Of a stretch of DNA of 64,000 bases, positions 1 through 12,775 are shown piece after piece. The DNA comes from Escallonia rubra (taxonomy: Eukaryota; Streptophyta; Magnoliopsida; Escalloniales; Escalloniaceae). Both the position numbers and the translations under genes were made by a program. Within the stretch, counting starts at the first letter, position 1. Each line of letters begins with the position of its first letter. The notes beneath the pieces were generated by a model that worked only from the letters and a program-made list of their open reading frames with translations, was not told the DNA's origin and searched no databases. The DNA lies in NCBI GenBank assembly GCA_033065855.1, contig JAVXUO010001813.1:186001-250000 (forward strand), given 5' to 3'.

Positions 1-1681
1 CAAAGAGCGTCTAATTAGGTTGGAAAGCGATTGGTGAGTTGATACGTAATTATTATGCACTTAAATTTAAATGCATGAGTGCCTTTGATATAACTCAATC
101 TTTTACTTGAATTAGTCTAAAAATTACTTATTACTTTTTTTATTTGACATGTCAAAGTTATTAAAAAAAAGAGTATTATTTAGAAAGAGTAATTTACCAT
201 AACTGCCCTTGTCGCCAACCATCAATGTCACCCTCTACCGGATACCAACCACATTCACAACCATTGGATAAACATGACCACCACTTCACCAATACCACCA
301 TCATGTCGCCGCAACCACAATGCCCCTCACCATCGTCGCCATCATCGTTCTAGTGGCAATACCACCTATTGTACACTAGAGCGTCCATCATTACCACAAT
401 GTCCCTCACCATCGCCAATTTTTTACCAACCTAACTACAGTCGTCGCGCCACCACCAACTCTTTTACTATACCATTGCAGCCACTGCCAACATAACATGC
501 CATATCCACTACACATACTATAGCCACCACCACGACTAGCATGTCGTCACTTGCCACCACCATCACCACGACTCAAAATCTGCATTATGGATATCATTTA
601 CTAAGATTCAACTCTTTATGTTTCAATTTGACCTTTGTAGAAAAATTGGTGTGCACCAATTATAGTCAACAGAGTTCGGGAATATATCCCAAAACTATAG
701 ACACTACAAGAAAAATTGATGGAATAATGAAGTTACTATTTATATGTAACTCCATACTTACTTTTTCATTCTTCTAACCTTGGCTTGTCATCAATATTCA
801 TCAGCTTATCATTTACTATTAAATCACAGTACTTTCTCAATGAAGAGTTTCTTCGTGATTATTAAAAGAAGAGTTGGACTCGGAGAATATACACTATTCA
901 GACTAACCTATAAGATTTTGACTTGGACTTGGGATTTGTACTATGTAAGCTACTCTCTCGTGAATCTGGTAAGCATTAAGTGCTCGCTAGTGGTGTAATA
1001 CTTGAATCTTATGTGTATTACTTGCAAATATTTGATAGTTAATCGGTCGAATATCACTATAAAATCAGTCATGATAGTGTCATGGACGTTCTTCCATGTA
1101 GGTTGGAAATGTTTTCCAACTAGATCTTAATAGTGATCATGTCAATGAAGCGGATGGAATAAAGGGTCGACGATGAGCAAGATGTCGCTTTGCACATTGA
1201 CTAAATATAATGAGCTCGTGCATCTGATTCCCTGCTATCATGGTCGATATTTCAACCCCTTCCCCTCCAGGTCCTCTTTAATGACTTTTTAGCTGTTTAT
1301 TTTTGTCTCTTTAGTTAGGAAAAATGTTGATGTAACCCAGAATATAACTTGCATTGTATTATTTAAGAGTTGTATTACATTTGTGTTTATTATAGGATGA
1401 TTTGGGTTTACTGTTAAATGTTAATTGGTTGACTAAAATTTGTGGTCCGAATTGTAATACAGGTAACATGTTTTTTTAAGGAGCTTTTTTCACCAAACTT
1501 TCACCAAGGCTAAAAATAAAGTCAAACAATACTTGTGTTTTCCACGAATTTTTACCGACATAATCTTTTTGGTACAAATAACACTTTGTTTTTCCTGATG
1601 CACTATAGTACTTAAGATTTTCATTTCTAAGGCTAATTTTGCAATGATCTTCATATAATTTCTAAACTTACAAGTTACAAC
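1..1681. other. Unassigned AT-rich intergenic DNA
   Basis: No gene is recognisable. Between about 200 and 560 the plus strand is rich in CCACCA/CACCAT triplets, which opens short reading frames of His, Thr and Pro with no known domain. The same composition recurs at about 32320-32480 and 62480-63230; the last of these lies between terminal inverted repeats, so the stretch here could be the inside of another non-autonomous transposon. I could not find its ends. From 560 to 1681 I see only AT-rich sequence. Confidence 0.5.
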
Positions 1682-1684
1682 TTA

Positions 1685-2090
1685 GGGTCTGTTTGAAATC
1701 ACTTATAGTTTTAGTTTTCAGTTTTCAAAAAAACTAAAATCAGTTTAGGTTTTATTTTTTACAAAAATAAATGGGTGTTTGATTACTCAGTTTTTATTTT
1801 GAGTTTTTTTTTCTTTTGGTTGTTTTATTACTTGGCTTTTATTTTGAGTTTTTTCTTTGGTGGTGGTGGCGGTGGCAGTGACGGTGGCGGTCGTGGTGGT
1901 AGTTATGGGGGTGGTGGCCTCAAAATAAAACCCAAAATTCCAAAATGGAGTTTTCAAAACAACCCTTTTTTAAAACCTGGTTTTCAAAACTAAATGGAAA
2001 AAACAGAAACTGCCTGTCAAACGGGATATTTTTTCCCAATTTACAAAACTGGAGAAAAAACTGAAAAAGAAAATGTTACCAAACACTACC
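1685..2090. mobile_element. Tourist-like MITE (PIF/Harbinger type), 406 bp
   Basis: The left end reads GGGTCTGTTTG and the right end reads CCAAACACTACC, an imperfect terminal inverted repeat. The trinucleotide TTA flanks both sides (1682-1684 and 2091-2093). A 3-bp TTA or TAA target duplication is the known signature of PIF/Harbinger and Tourist elements. The inside is A/T-rich with a GGTGGC-rich patch at about 1858-1918. There is no coding capacity, so it would depend on a transposase from elsewhere. The MITE at 36515 has similar ends. Confidence 0.75.
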
Positions 2091-2093
2091 TTA

Positions 2094-3056
2094 GTGCATG
2101 ATAATACCCATTTTTTTGAGCTTATATCCTGCTTTAAACCCTTGTTAGCTCTCTTCATGTCGTTTCCTTTATTCAAAGGCTGAAAATTAGTTTAGCTTGT
2201 TAAGTGCAACTGTCAAGTTAGACTTAAAAAGGGGCAACTTGTGGCAAAAAAAAAAAAGGCATTTTTTTCACATTTTCAGGAAAGCCCCCCCCCTCCACTT
2301 TTCTTTCCCTCTGATCCCATCTTCATCCACTGCCATTTTCCCCGTTTGTTATGTCCTCCGTGCTCTACGTCGACCATAATTAGGGTTTGCACAGGCCCTT
2401 CTTTGGGTTGCGCCAGAATTGGGGTTTTCCCCTACTGCCCTATGGCCTCAATCTGCCCTCTCCTATTGCTGGCAGGTGGTGTTCCATGCTCCGGCCACCT
2501 TCCTACTTCAGTTACCTTCCTCTAATTCTAAATGTGGCAGTCTATCGGCACATGCGTTGGCCATTGGCTGGAATTTTCTACTTAAACCTGCAGGGCAATC
2601 CACTGACTTATATATGGCATCTTTTGGCACTGTTTTGAAGGAGTCTTTTGGTTACAATGTTTGTTCGTATGTGGTGCCTGTCGGCACTCAGGTCCTTGAT
2701 GTGATGGAACTGCACGCTTATTTTGGACGTGGTGATGTCACTCGAGTTCCTAGTACGTTGGCTTCTTCTCCTCTGACCGGCAAGCGTCGGGAGATTACCC
2801 CTGGCCCTCAGCTGGCAAAGACTTTGGCTTTGCCCTCTTGGGTGGTGGCATTCATAGATGTCCAACTTGGGGAAGAATGATGGATCTCTTCCAACAGGGA
2901 TTGAAGAAGTGAGTGTTTTAACGTACAAGCAGTTGTTCTAGCAGAAAGTAGCAGACTTTAGGATTACTTCTTGGGCGGGTCGACACTTGGGCAGTTTGCT
3001 GTCGACCCACCAATTCATTCTGCTTATGGAGGAGCTTGAGCACCAGCGACAAGTCG
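2094..3056 (+). other. Unassigned region with one 153-codon open stretch
   Basis: An open frame runs on the plus strand from about 2419 to 2880. I recognise no domain in it. Base composition is higher in G+C than the surroundings, which fits old coding DNA of a mobile element more than intergenic DNA. The sequence just before the solo LTR at 3057 appears to continue after it at 3685, so this stretch may be the upstream part of the LINE relic that follows. That link is an inference. Confidence 0.35.
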
Positions 3057-3684
3057 TGTTGGATATAAATCCGTTTAAATAATTTTTGGAGCAGAATCGC
3101 ACTTTCTTACACAAAAGCAACAAGTATTACAATACGAATTTAATAATAACACGTTACAATATAAAAAGAACGATCTCACCAAACTATAGAATCAAGCCGA
3201 AGCTTTGTCCTAAAAGGTTGATTCGCGCTCCCCGGAACCAATGGTTCGATGCGATGGGCTTCACAGCACGCAACCTCCAGGATTAGTCTATAGTACTATC
3301 CCCATTTGCACACATATGCAACGGAGACTATTGAACAACCCTCTTGACTTTTCTCTTCCACGACTCAATTAATATCAAAATATCACGACACTAAAATATT
3401 AAAGTGTTGTAGTGAAATTTTGGGGTGATAAAAGAGGAAGTGTGTCTTGGATTTGGGAAGAAAACAAGTGAAGGTTGTGTGTTTTTGTGTTTGGCCGAGA
3501 ACCCATATATATAGGGAGAGGAGGACAAGAAGTCTTGGAGCCAAAGGCTCAAGACTTGGAGCCAAAGAGTTGGCTTTGTGTGGAGCCAAAGCAAGAGAAG
3601 AAGGCATCCGTGGCCTCTCCACAACCAAGCAAAAGAGAAATGACATGGGGCCAAGTTGTGTTTTGAAACACCTAAAATACAACA
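3057..3684 (-). mobile_element. Solo LTR, minus orientation, about 628 bp
   Basis: The segment begins TGTTGGATAT and ends AATACAACA, so it has the TG...CA ends of an LTR together with a short TGTTG/CAACA inversion. The flanking 5-mers are AGTCG (3052-3056) and AGTTG (3685-3689), matching at four of five positions as expected of an aged 5-bp target duplication. A TATATATA box near 3508 fits a promoter reading on the minus strand. No internal retroelement region is attached, so it looks like the product of LTR-LTR recombination. The family is not assigned. Confidence 0.55.
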
Positions 3685-3719
3685 AGTTGCTGATGAGAAA
3701 TTTGCTCTATATGTGGAGA

Positions 3720-6190
3720 TGAATTTACTCTGGGGGCTATTAGGTTTAGCTTCACGAGCGGCCTCTTGTTCACTCTTAGGATAAGGGTGGTCACGTCAGG
3801 GGTTATAGAGGTAGAAGAGACATCCAGAGTGATGTCCGTTCTAAAATAGGGACACCCTCGATTGAGGTAAAGGAGAAGAAGCTCCTAAGGCAGATGCTCA
3901 ATGCTTTATTACACCTTCTCCACATTTATCCTGGACTTATTAGGTGAAACCGCGGTCATCCAGCTCAAAAAGAAAGATAAAACTCTATTTTATCTCGCCG
4001 ATAGTTTATGACAAAAGGTTACAAGTTTCTCCTCCTAAGGTTATAGCCGAATAAGGTGTTGAACTGTAAAATTACTGGTTTTTCGTCCATTTTATTGATA
4101 AAAGACTACAGTATTCCACTTTTAATAAAGTGCCCAAAAATTATGGTTGAAAAAATGGTTTACAGAGGGTCTTAATTAATGACAAAGACTTATACTTTTT
4201 CAAATTCTTTTCTGAGGATGCAAAAGAAAAGATTTTAGAATCGAATGTGCGGAATTTTGCAAAGAAATTACTTGTCTTGCAACGTTGGAAGCGTGGAATG
4301 AAATTTTACAAAGAGTCCCTTGATGTTCTACTGTTGTGGGTTAAACTCTATAACATTACAGTTGAGTATCTAACAACTAATGGCTTGAGTTACGTAGCGA
4401 GCGGCATTCATAAGATGCAATACGCTGACTCGTTATGTGGAGAGTTGTGAGAGGATTACTTTTCTCTCGTGTTTGCATGGAGGTTTCTGCCACCAAGGAG
4501 CTTATGGATGAATTTTTCACTGTGCCAGATTTGAGTACCCTGCATGAAGAAGATAACACCCCCATCCCCCGCTTTCTCCATCCCTTTCGGGCGACCGTAT
4601 GACTGTTCAGGCAGATTATCAGTGACGCCCTTCAGTTTGCACGGAGTGGCAGTGTTTTGGACATAGTATTGTGTCATGTTCTCGGGTTAGGACAGAATAG
4701 GCCTCTCCCCCTTTGATTTCGGTTTCGGACCGAACTGACACGACCTCTTCTATCCCAATTTATTTTTATGGAGAAAGAGGCAGGTTGGACGACTGTCAAA
4801 AGAAAAGGTAATGACAAAGTCATCAGAGGTTCTAATTCATCTCTGGGATGTATTCAGCACGACCGTATTCAACAGGAGATTAGGCGCCAACAAGAGATTG
4901 GTATCCAGTAGGTTGGTGTTCAATAGATTAGTTTTAAGCAAGAGGTCAGCATTCAGCACCTCATACTACATGAGGTACCATGTGATAGTATTCTTATTGT
5001 TAATTATATTTTGCACTCTGATTTGCATCTGTATTCTAGCTTGCATGTGCAATTTCAGTCTAGCACAGATTCGGACTCTAACTAGGATTTTATTCCTAGC
5101 ACTTTAAGTCCAAAAATAACGTGTCCTCTCATCTGGAAATAAGATCAACCCAAATACTAGTTTTAACAGTAAGAAGAAGAAAAAGAAAAAGTCTCCCCAT
5201 CAGCGAAAATTCACATGATTTCTAGTTTTTGTAGCATCTTTTTGTAACTTTTGGTATCATGCATAACATCTTTTGCTAGAACTCTTGAGGATTTAATGTG
5301 AGTGATAAGCAAGTGGAGATCCAACATAAGATTGCCTCCCTAGGTGTTATGTTCTTTTGGGATCATTAAAACCAAAGTAGCAGCCATTAATGTCTCGGTT
5401 AAATATAATCTAATATTTCTTGGATGATCCTTTATAGATAACTACCAATTCTTTATGAATGGCGGGATTTGGGTTTTGTGGAATCCAAAAACAGTTAATG
5501 TTACTTGTCTTGGGATGTCCGATCAAATAATTCAATATCAAGTGGACGCTATAGATAGGTTATGTCCTTTTTATGTTTCTTTTGCCTGTGCATCGAAAGA
5601 CTCCAGCAAAAGGTCCTTGCTTTGGTAGGAGCCGGAGTATAGGTATTGCCTTTTTGTGCGTGATCCTTGGTTGATTCTCAGTGATTTCAATGTCATTTAG
5701 AGTCTGAGTGAGAAGCTAGGGGGTAGCAATAGGTGGGGTCGCCATAACTGGGAGTTCCATGAATGTTGAATTACTTTAGAACTATCTGATTTGAAGTACT
5801 CGAGTTGCTTTTACACGTGGACTAACTGTTAAGATGATGGTGATACTATTAGGAAGAATATTGACCATGCTCTTGTTAATAACACTTGGATTTTTAAGTT
5901 TTCAAAATCTTAAGCAGTCTTTCATCGTAGGGGTACCTTTCGTCATTTAACCATCCTGGTCCACTCACTTATCAAAGTTGACAAGGTGTCCAAGCCATTT
6001 AAATTTTTTGACATGTCGGCTAATCATCATAAGTTCTTACATTTAAGTGTGGGGCACACCTCTTGAGAGTTGTGCTATGTACAGGGTTGTCTGAAAGCTC
6101 AAGAAAGATAGGTAGTGGCATTGCTAAGGAAATCCGAAAATTACAAAATGACTTTAAAACATTCCAATGGAAATCTTATCATAATTTTGA
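3720..6190 (+). mobile_element. Non-LTR retrotransposon (plant L1-like LINE) relic
   Basis: Two parts of a plant LINE are readable in order on the plus strand. At about 4190-4560 lies an ORF1-type DUF4283 domain with the phrases LQRWKRGMKF, LLLWVKLYN and GLSYVASGIHKMQYADSLC. At about 5560-6030 lies part of an ORF2 apurinic-type endonuclease: WLILSDFNVI, EKLGGSNRWGRHNWEFHE, CFYTWTN and IDHALVNNTWIFKF. Several stops and frame changes interrupt both parts, for example within the endonuclease after FNVI and after YTWTNC. No reverse transcriptase domain was seen; sequence after about 6190 turns into repeats. It is dead and 3'-truncated. Positions 3720-4190 are less certain members. Confidence 0.7.
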
Positions 6191-8248
6191 AAAATAAACC
6201 CAAAATAGAGAAATTATCATAGCACATAAGCACGCAAAATCAAAGCATGCAAGTACACAGGAACAAGAAATCAAAACACGTAAAATAAAATCATGCAAGC
6301 ATGTAAAAATTCAGAAAGCACACAGGACAATAATCTAGAAGCTATTGATTAAACAACACATAAGCAGGCAAAGCACGCAAATTTATCAAAGACTGGGATT
6401 ATGCTAACATGAAAGACACATAGGCACACAAGTATGCAAAAGCATAAGATGACTGGAGGGATTTTCCCCATACTGTCACATATCAAGGCAATACGATGAG
6501 TTACTACTGGTGAGGACGCACAAGGGGATGTGCTAACTAGAATGGGACAAGACTAGACCAGAACTGTGATTAGAACTAGACTAGACAAGAATTGGATTGT
6601 ATGCAATATCTAGGTATCAACCTAAATTAAGGGTTTATACCCTCGGACACAGACCTGGACTGAGATTGGGAGTGGACAGAGGGAGGTACTGGTTTGCATG
6701 CCAACCCAAACTAAGGGCTTCCACCTTCGAACATAGATCTGGACTAAGACTGGAATGGGGATTAGGATTACACTAGGACTAGGACTGGACTAGGACTAGG
6801 CTGGAACTGGGACATGGACTAGATAGTAGAACTGGATTGTTCGTGATGTCTGCGTATCAACTTAAATTAAGGGTTTATACCATCGAACATAGATCTAGGC
6901 TGAAAACTGGGAGTGGACAGAGAAAAGTATGTGATTTGTGTGCCAACCTAAATAGAGGTGCTTTTACCCTTAAACATGGATTAGAACGGAGACAGAGGAA
7001 GGTATGCAGTATCTGCGTGCCAACCTGAATTCAGGATTCTTACTCTTAGACCTAGATTTGGATCGAGACTAAGACTGGGAGTAGAAAGAAGACTACACGT
7101 GACTTTAGCGTACTAACCTGGACTGAGGGTCAAATATCCTTAAACATAGAGTCTAAGTGAGACTGGGACAGGAATAGGACAAGGACCGGACAAAAGAAGG
7201 TATGTGGTATCTACGTGCCTACCAGGACTGAGGAATTCTACTTTTAGCCATAGACTTAGACTGGAAAGCAAAATGTACACGCCTTCCATGTATTAACTAG
7301 AATTGAGGGTCAAATACCCTTGGACATAGACCTGAACTGAAAAATGGAGAATATATGTGACTTTCACGTACTGACCTGAATTGAGGGTTAAATACCCTCA
7401 GACATTGACTTGATTGGGAAGTGGCTAGACCTGACGTTGCCTACATATCCTCATACAGAAGAGATCAAGCCAAATGTAGTTTGAAATTGGATCTAGAAAA
7501 AAGAGTATGTGTGACCTCCACATACTAACTTGAATTGAGGATCAAATACCTTCAAACATAGACCTGGACTGGAAAATGGCTGCACCTTACGGAGGTTCCC
7601 TATATACCCTCATTCAGAAGGGATCAAGCCAAATGTACTTCGAACTTGGATATGAGAAGAAGAATATATGTGATTCCACGAATTGACCTAAATTGAAGGT
7701 TAAATACCCTCAGATATAATCTGGGCTCGAAAATGGATGCTGCTGACAAAAGTTGCCTACATACCCTAATCTGGAAGGATCAAGTCAAATGTAGTTTGAA
7801 CCTAAATCTGGAAAGAAGATGACAGGTGAAAGGCTGAAAAGATATGTTGACTCTATTCCAGAGTCAAGAAAGATAGGAATATGACTGGAAAGTCAAAGCA
7901 AAACTCATATTTTCTTATATCTTATTTTATATTTTTCTTTTTATTTATTTTCAAATTTTATTTATATTATTTTTTCTAAAGCAGTTATGAAGACTAAAGG
8001 CAAGAAATAGAAACATAAGACCTAGACTTAGATGTACAAAGATAGACACCACTCCTGAATGTCAGGATAGGGGGGTTGCATAGGGCCCGTGGACAAAATG
8101 CATGCAAACGAAACTGATTGTGCAATGGATTTACCAAACTAAGACAGATGCTATCCTGACTGTCATGAGAGGAAATTCATAAGGAGCCCCTAGACAAAAA
8201 TGCATGCAGACGAAACTGACTATGCAATGCACTAGAGAAAGACCTACT
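6190..8248. repeat. Degenerate tandem-repeat field, left part
   Basis: About 2 kb is made of diverged repeats. From 6220 to 6430 short CATAAGCACGCAAA-like units recur. From 6540 to 6830 the run is built on GACTAGGACTGG. From 6600 to 7800 a unit carrying AATTGAGGGTCAAATACCCT recurs at least ten times (near 6625, 6710, 6863, 6945, 7025, 7118, 7300, 7375, 7535 and 7690) at about 80 to 160 bp. From 8020 a second unit carrying AGGAGCCCCTAGACAAAATG starts and resumes after the solo LTR. Open frames here are short and without domains. Confidence 0.7.
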
Positions 8249-9530
8249 TGTTGACACCCCATTTTTGTAGTCATCGTTAGTTAAAATATATATTGGGCTT
8301 CATTGTTAATTAAAGTTTTTTTATTAAGCTTAGGCCTAGTAATATACTTTAATTTGGTCCAGTCCAGTTGTCAAGGTCATAAGCCCAATTGTCAAGACCA
8401 TTTGTCTAGTCCAATTGTCTGGTCTAGTCTAGTAATTCATCAATTTAGTAATCTAGTCCAGTTATTCAATCCGTAAATGGGCTCTGTCCAACCCATGTCT
8501 AGATGATTTAAGGAAATATTTTTAGATTATCCTTTATGCAAGGAATTAAATCAATGATTTATGTGATTTATGAAGATATATGCCAAATTTCGTACATCAC
8601 ATCTAGAAAATCAAAGATAAATACCGAATTAGAGTCAGATAGTATCTCAAAATTTTAAAAACCTTATTATAAAAGTATCGGATGAACTGGCCGGTTTTTG
8701 GCCGATTAATTGACTTTTGTCAATTTGTGATTTATATAAAATATTCTATCTTATCATCACATTGCAAATTGATATGGCCATCTTTATCATTTCCGGCACT
8801 CCCGAAGCTCTATAAAGAAGCCCTTTGGCCTACATTTTCAAAGAACAGATCTCAGCTTTTTTTCCCTAGAGCTTTTATACCATTTCTCTTAGAAGTGGTA
8901 TATAATCTCTTAAGAAAAATTAGCCCTTTATATTCACTTAAAAAAGAATTCTAAATCTCTTGCATCGTGGATCCTTCAGAGAGCACTTCAGAGTGGTTAA
9001 GATAAGCGGACTCGTCAGGTCAATAGTTTTCTTGTCTAGTTTATTAGTCTAAAATTGTCTCCCATTTTCGCGATCACATTTCATTTCTAGTATAAAAAAT
9101 CATAAAAAGAGTCATTTCTTAGTCTATGTCTAAGACCGAAATGTAGGTTGTCTCCCGTAGGATTAGAATCGAACTACGATCGTTTTGATTTCAAATGGTT
9201 GATATTCAGCCCCGATGTTAGTTCAAACCAATAGCCTAGAAATAAACTTAGGTTAGTTGTATCGTATGATTATGTGTTATATGTTAAAAAGGTTAAGAGA
9301 CAATAGAAATGAAGTAGAGACCGAAAGGGTATGACAAGTGTCTAACACCTTCCCACCGTATAATTAGTCCTCGAACCCATTTCTATGATTTCGATGGATT
9401 AGTCAGTCCTTTGGATATTTTTTAGAGTCATTTTTAGGGTTTTCTTATTTTATTGTGTTTTAATTAAATAAGATCGCGACTCCCTAAGATCCTCCCTCAG
9501 GGGTGAATTTTTTCGAGACGGTTCGCTACA
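8249..9530 (+). mobile_element. Solo LTR, about 1.28 kb, Ty3/gypsy-like
   Basis: The segment starts TGTTGACACCCC and ends GGTTCGCTACA. The flanks are CTACT (8244-8248) and ATACT (9531-9535), sharing TACT, as expected of a 5-bp target duplication. Removing it restores a repeat unit: GAGAAAGACCTA joined to CTCTATCACAAC matches the intact unit near 9710-9730. A TATAAAAG box lies near 8668. The last 200 bases resemble, in reverse, the sequence at about 26240-26340, including CTAACACCTTCCCACCGTAT. That second site lies next to a motif typical of Tat/Ogre-type elements, which suggests a Ty3/gypsy origin. No internal region remains. Confidence 0.7.
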
Positions 9531-10760
9531 ATACTCTATCACAACTTTCGAAAAAGGGGAATCACAGGGAACCCTAGACAAAATGTACGTACACAGACGA
9601 TGTTGATCATGAACCAAAAGTCAGACACTACCATGATTATCATGAAAGGGGAATCACAGAAAGCCCTAGAGAAAAATGCATGCAGACGATGTGACTATGC
9701 AATGGACTGTAGAAAGATAGACTTTATCACAACCTCTAAAATGGGGTATCATAGGGAGCTTGTAGACATACGATGATGATTATGAACCAAAAGATAGACA
9801 CTACCACGATTGTCGTGAAAGGGGAATCATAGGGAGCCCTTAGACAAAAAATGCATGCAGATGATGCTGACCATGCAATGGGCTAAAAAAAATTAAACAC
9901 AATCACGACTCGTGAGAGAGGAATCACAGGAAGCCCCTAGATAAAAGTGCACACAAACAAAACTGACCACACAATAGACTCGTTGAACAAAGACAGACAT
10001 AATCATGTGTGTCGTGAAATGGAATCACATGGAGCCCCTATACTAAAATGCATACTGACAACATAATGATCTGGAAAAAGACAAGATTCATCAAAATAGT
10101 CTGGGAAGGGATTCACATGGAGCCCCTGGATTAAGACAAAATGCATGCAAAGACAGACAATATCCAGACTGTTATGAAAGGGGACTCACAGCGAATCTTT
10201 TAAATAAAATGCATGCGCATGACACTTATCGTGTAATAAACTGGACAAATAAAGATAGATGCTATAATGACTAATGAGAAAAAGGACTCACATAGAGCCT
10301 CTAGATTAAGACAAATGCACGCAAAGATATATAGACAATATCCAGACTGTGATGAAAGGGGACTCACAGTGAGCTTCTTAGAAAAAATGCATGCAGACGA
10401 CACTACATGTAATAAACTGAACAACCAAAGACATGTTATCATGACTCTCAGGAAAAAGGACTCACAACAAGCCCCAAGACAAAATGTATGCAGATGATGT
10501 TGACCATGCAATGGACTAGATACATACAGACATCATCTTGACTATTAGGAAGGGGAACCGCAAGGAGCCCCTAGACAAAAAAAAATAAAAAGTACACAAA
10601 GACAGACATTATGCTAGCTATCAGGAGAGGGGGTAACAAGGAGCTCCTAGACAAAATGCAAAGAGGGTTAACCGTACTATGACTATACAAAAGAGAAATC
10701 ACATAGGAAAACCTCTTAAAGACATCTAGAAAGAAGAACCTATGACAAAGATGTCCTTTC
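9531..10760. repeat. Degenerate tandem repeats, right part (unit about 110-150 bp)
   Basis: At least nine diverged copies of a unit are present. Each carries GGGGAATCACAGGGAGCCCCTAG-like sequence, then ACAAAATGCATGCAGACGA and GACCATGCAATGGACTAG, then AAAGACAGACA. The field is the continuation of the repeats at 8020-8248, split by the solo LTR. Short open frames on both strands (for example 10200-10511) are by-products of the repeat and have no recognisable domain. Function is not evident; a local satellite-like array or the non-coding part of a retroelement are both possible. Confidence 0.7.
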
Positions 10761-10815
10761 ACAGTTTGAGAGCATGTTTGATTTGAAAATCATTTTCATT
10801 GCTTGATATTATAAA

Positions 10816-11995
10816 GGGCTAATTACACACCTATGTCCCTGAGGTTATGGTATAATTACAAGCAATGACAATAGTTTGGACAAATTACACTTATTTCTAT
10901 TGACCAGACGGAATCTTAAAAAACTTAACGGTTTTAAGAAAATGAAATTGTTACCCTTAAATTAGAAGGCTATTTATTTTCAATTGTCATTACTTCATCT
11001 TAAAAAAAAAGACTTTACTGTTTATTACTCCCCCCACCCACCCACCGACCCAATTTCTGTCTCTCAAACTCCCCAACCGCAGTGGCTTGAAGCGGTGGAT
11101 CGCGACAGTGGGTCATCGTGGTATGTGGTGTTGGGATGGTTCGTAGGTGGTGTTGAGGTATGGCGGTGGTGCGATTGGGGGTCACAGTGGCATGTCGCAG
11201 TGGCTTGTCGAGGCAAAGGCTCGTGGTGGGGCGTCGCAGCAGTGGCTCGCGGCGCAGGTGTTGAGGGAGAATTTGGGTCGCAGCTAAGTAAGAAGGATTT
11301 GAAGGAGGATTGAGTCTGGGTTGTTGCAGCGTGTGGGTGAATTGGGGCTGCCGTGAGTGGTTTAGGCGGCGACAGGGTAAACGGTGCTGCCGTGAGTTGT
11401 TAAGGAGGGCTGGCGATGGGGTGGAGAGGAAAGTGCCGGCGCCGGCGTGGGGAATGGAGACTGGCAACCCTTGAAGCCCTAATTTGAAAATTCTAATCCT
11501 AAATTAGGCTTTGAAAATCTTAATTCTAAATTTAGTGAAAACCTAACTTGAAAACCCTAAGTTTCAAAAACATTAGGTTAGGGTTTGAAAACCCTAATTG
11601 AAAATATACAGTACAAGGGCTTTGAAAAATGAAACCCTAATTTGAAAATTTAGGGCTTTGAAACCCCCTAATTTGTCAAATTAGGATTTTGAAACCCTAA
11701 TTTAAAATTTTAGGGTTTTTTTGTGGCGGCGGGGTGGGGGTGGGGATGGGGGGGGGGGGGGTTATGAATAGTTGGATGGATGATTCAGTATATACAGTAT
11801 AAGGGCATTATTGTCATTTTGAAAATACATAATGATGACATCATAAAAAAAATTTACTTTTTGGACGGAACCCTAACGGATTGACATAAATGTTACATTT
11901 TTAACATTTTTTTGTCACGAAATGTTACATTTTGAAACTTAGTGTCCTTGACTGTAATTATACCCTAACCTTAGGGACACTTCTATAATTAGCCC
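10816..11995. mobile_element. Non-autonomous Mutator-like element, 1180 bp
   Basis: The ends are GGGCTAATTACAC (left) and TATAATTAGCCC (right), inverted repeats of each other; the similarity extends inward through CCCTGAGGTTA and related sequence. A perfect 9-bp target duplication, TATTATAAA, flanks it at 10807-10815 and 11996-12004. Nine bases is the standard Mutator-superfamily duplication. The inside has no transposase: it holds CCCTAATTTGAAA repeats, GTGGCGG-rich DNA and a run of G at about 11749-11760. A second member of the family sits at 37727-38773. The perfect duplication argues for a fairly recent insertion. Confidence 0.88.
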
Positions 11996-12775
11996 TATTA
12001 TAAATCAACCATTCTCTTCAAGACCTATTATCTTTTCTTTTGCATTTAGTCATTTAGAATGTATGGAAAATGTAAGCATTCTGTTGACACGTTGATCTCT
12101 ACCCAAAGAGGGGAGGACCACTGAAGTTTTTGATAGGAAACATTTCAATTCCTTATCATTAAACGTCATTCAACTCCACAAATAAGTTAGTTCTTAACTT
12201 AAATGCTCAAGCTTGAATCTTTGGGAATATCATGAAAAGGTTGGACCCAAAAAGTGGATAGTGATGATGCTTGGAAATGTCAATCCATGAGTTGTGAGGC
12301 TGGGGTGCATGTTACAGAACTATATAAGTTGTGAGACTGATAGGATCTTGGCCCATGATTAGCAAAAGGTCAGTATATATGACTGGCCTGAGCAAAGGCA
12401 AATGACTATTAAGTATGTGATTGAAAAGTTACTAGGCACGAGATAAAGTCACGAGGCTTCTCATGTGATCCCTGAACTGATGGCAGAAATATCAAACTGT
12501 CACACAAAACATGGAATGCCAGGTAAATCATGAGAATTAATGTGGTCATCATCAGGCCACAGGGAGGTGAGCACATTACGTCTAGAGAGTCAGAAATCGA
12601 AAGGTTATCAAACAAGTCACAGAGAAGTGAACATATTGTGTCATACGGTAACAAACTCAAAAGGAACATGGACCATAATCTTCTTTTTCATGCATTTTTT
12701 TTACCTCATAAAAATGTAAAAGAGAATTTGTCTCTCTTAAACAAGCATAACCTCAATGAACACTTTATATAACAT
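11996..12775. other. Unassigned, with a weak internal duplication
   Basis: No gene is recognised. Two segments near 12550-12605 and 12612-12665 look like diverged tandem copies: both carry a CACAG-GGTGA-CA-ATT core followed by a run ending in CGAAAGG or CAAAAGG. Period is about 63 bp. The rest is ordinary AT-rich sequence. Confidence 0.35.

Noticed and set aside
2419-2880. A 153-codon frame as a host gene
   Set aside because: No start context, domain or splice continuation can be supported; proximity to the LINE relic makes a transposon origin more likely.
8682-8954. A 90-codon open frame in the solo LTR
   Set aside because: LTRs are non-coding; no domain is present and the frame does not continue.
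9531-10760. Possible CRISPR-like array because of regular repeats
   Set aside because: Repeat units are long, diverged and without unique equal-length spacers, and the DNA is from a plant nucleus.
11015-11467. A 150-codon minus-strand frame
   Set aside because: It lies inside the non-autonomous Mutator-like element, in its GC-rich filler, and shows no recognisable domain.
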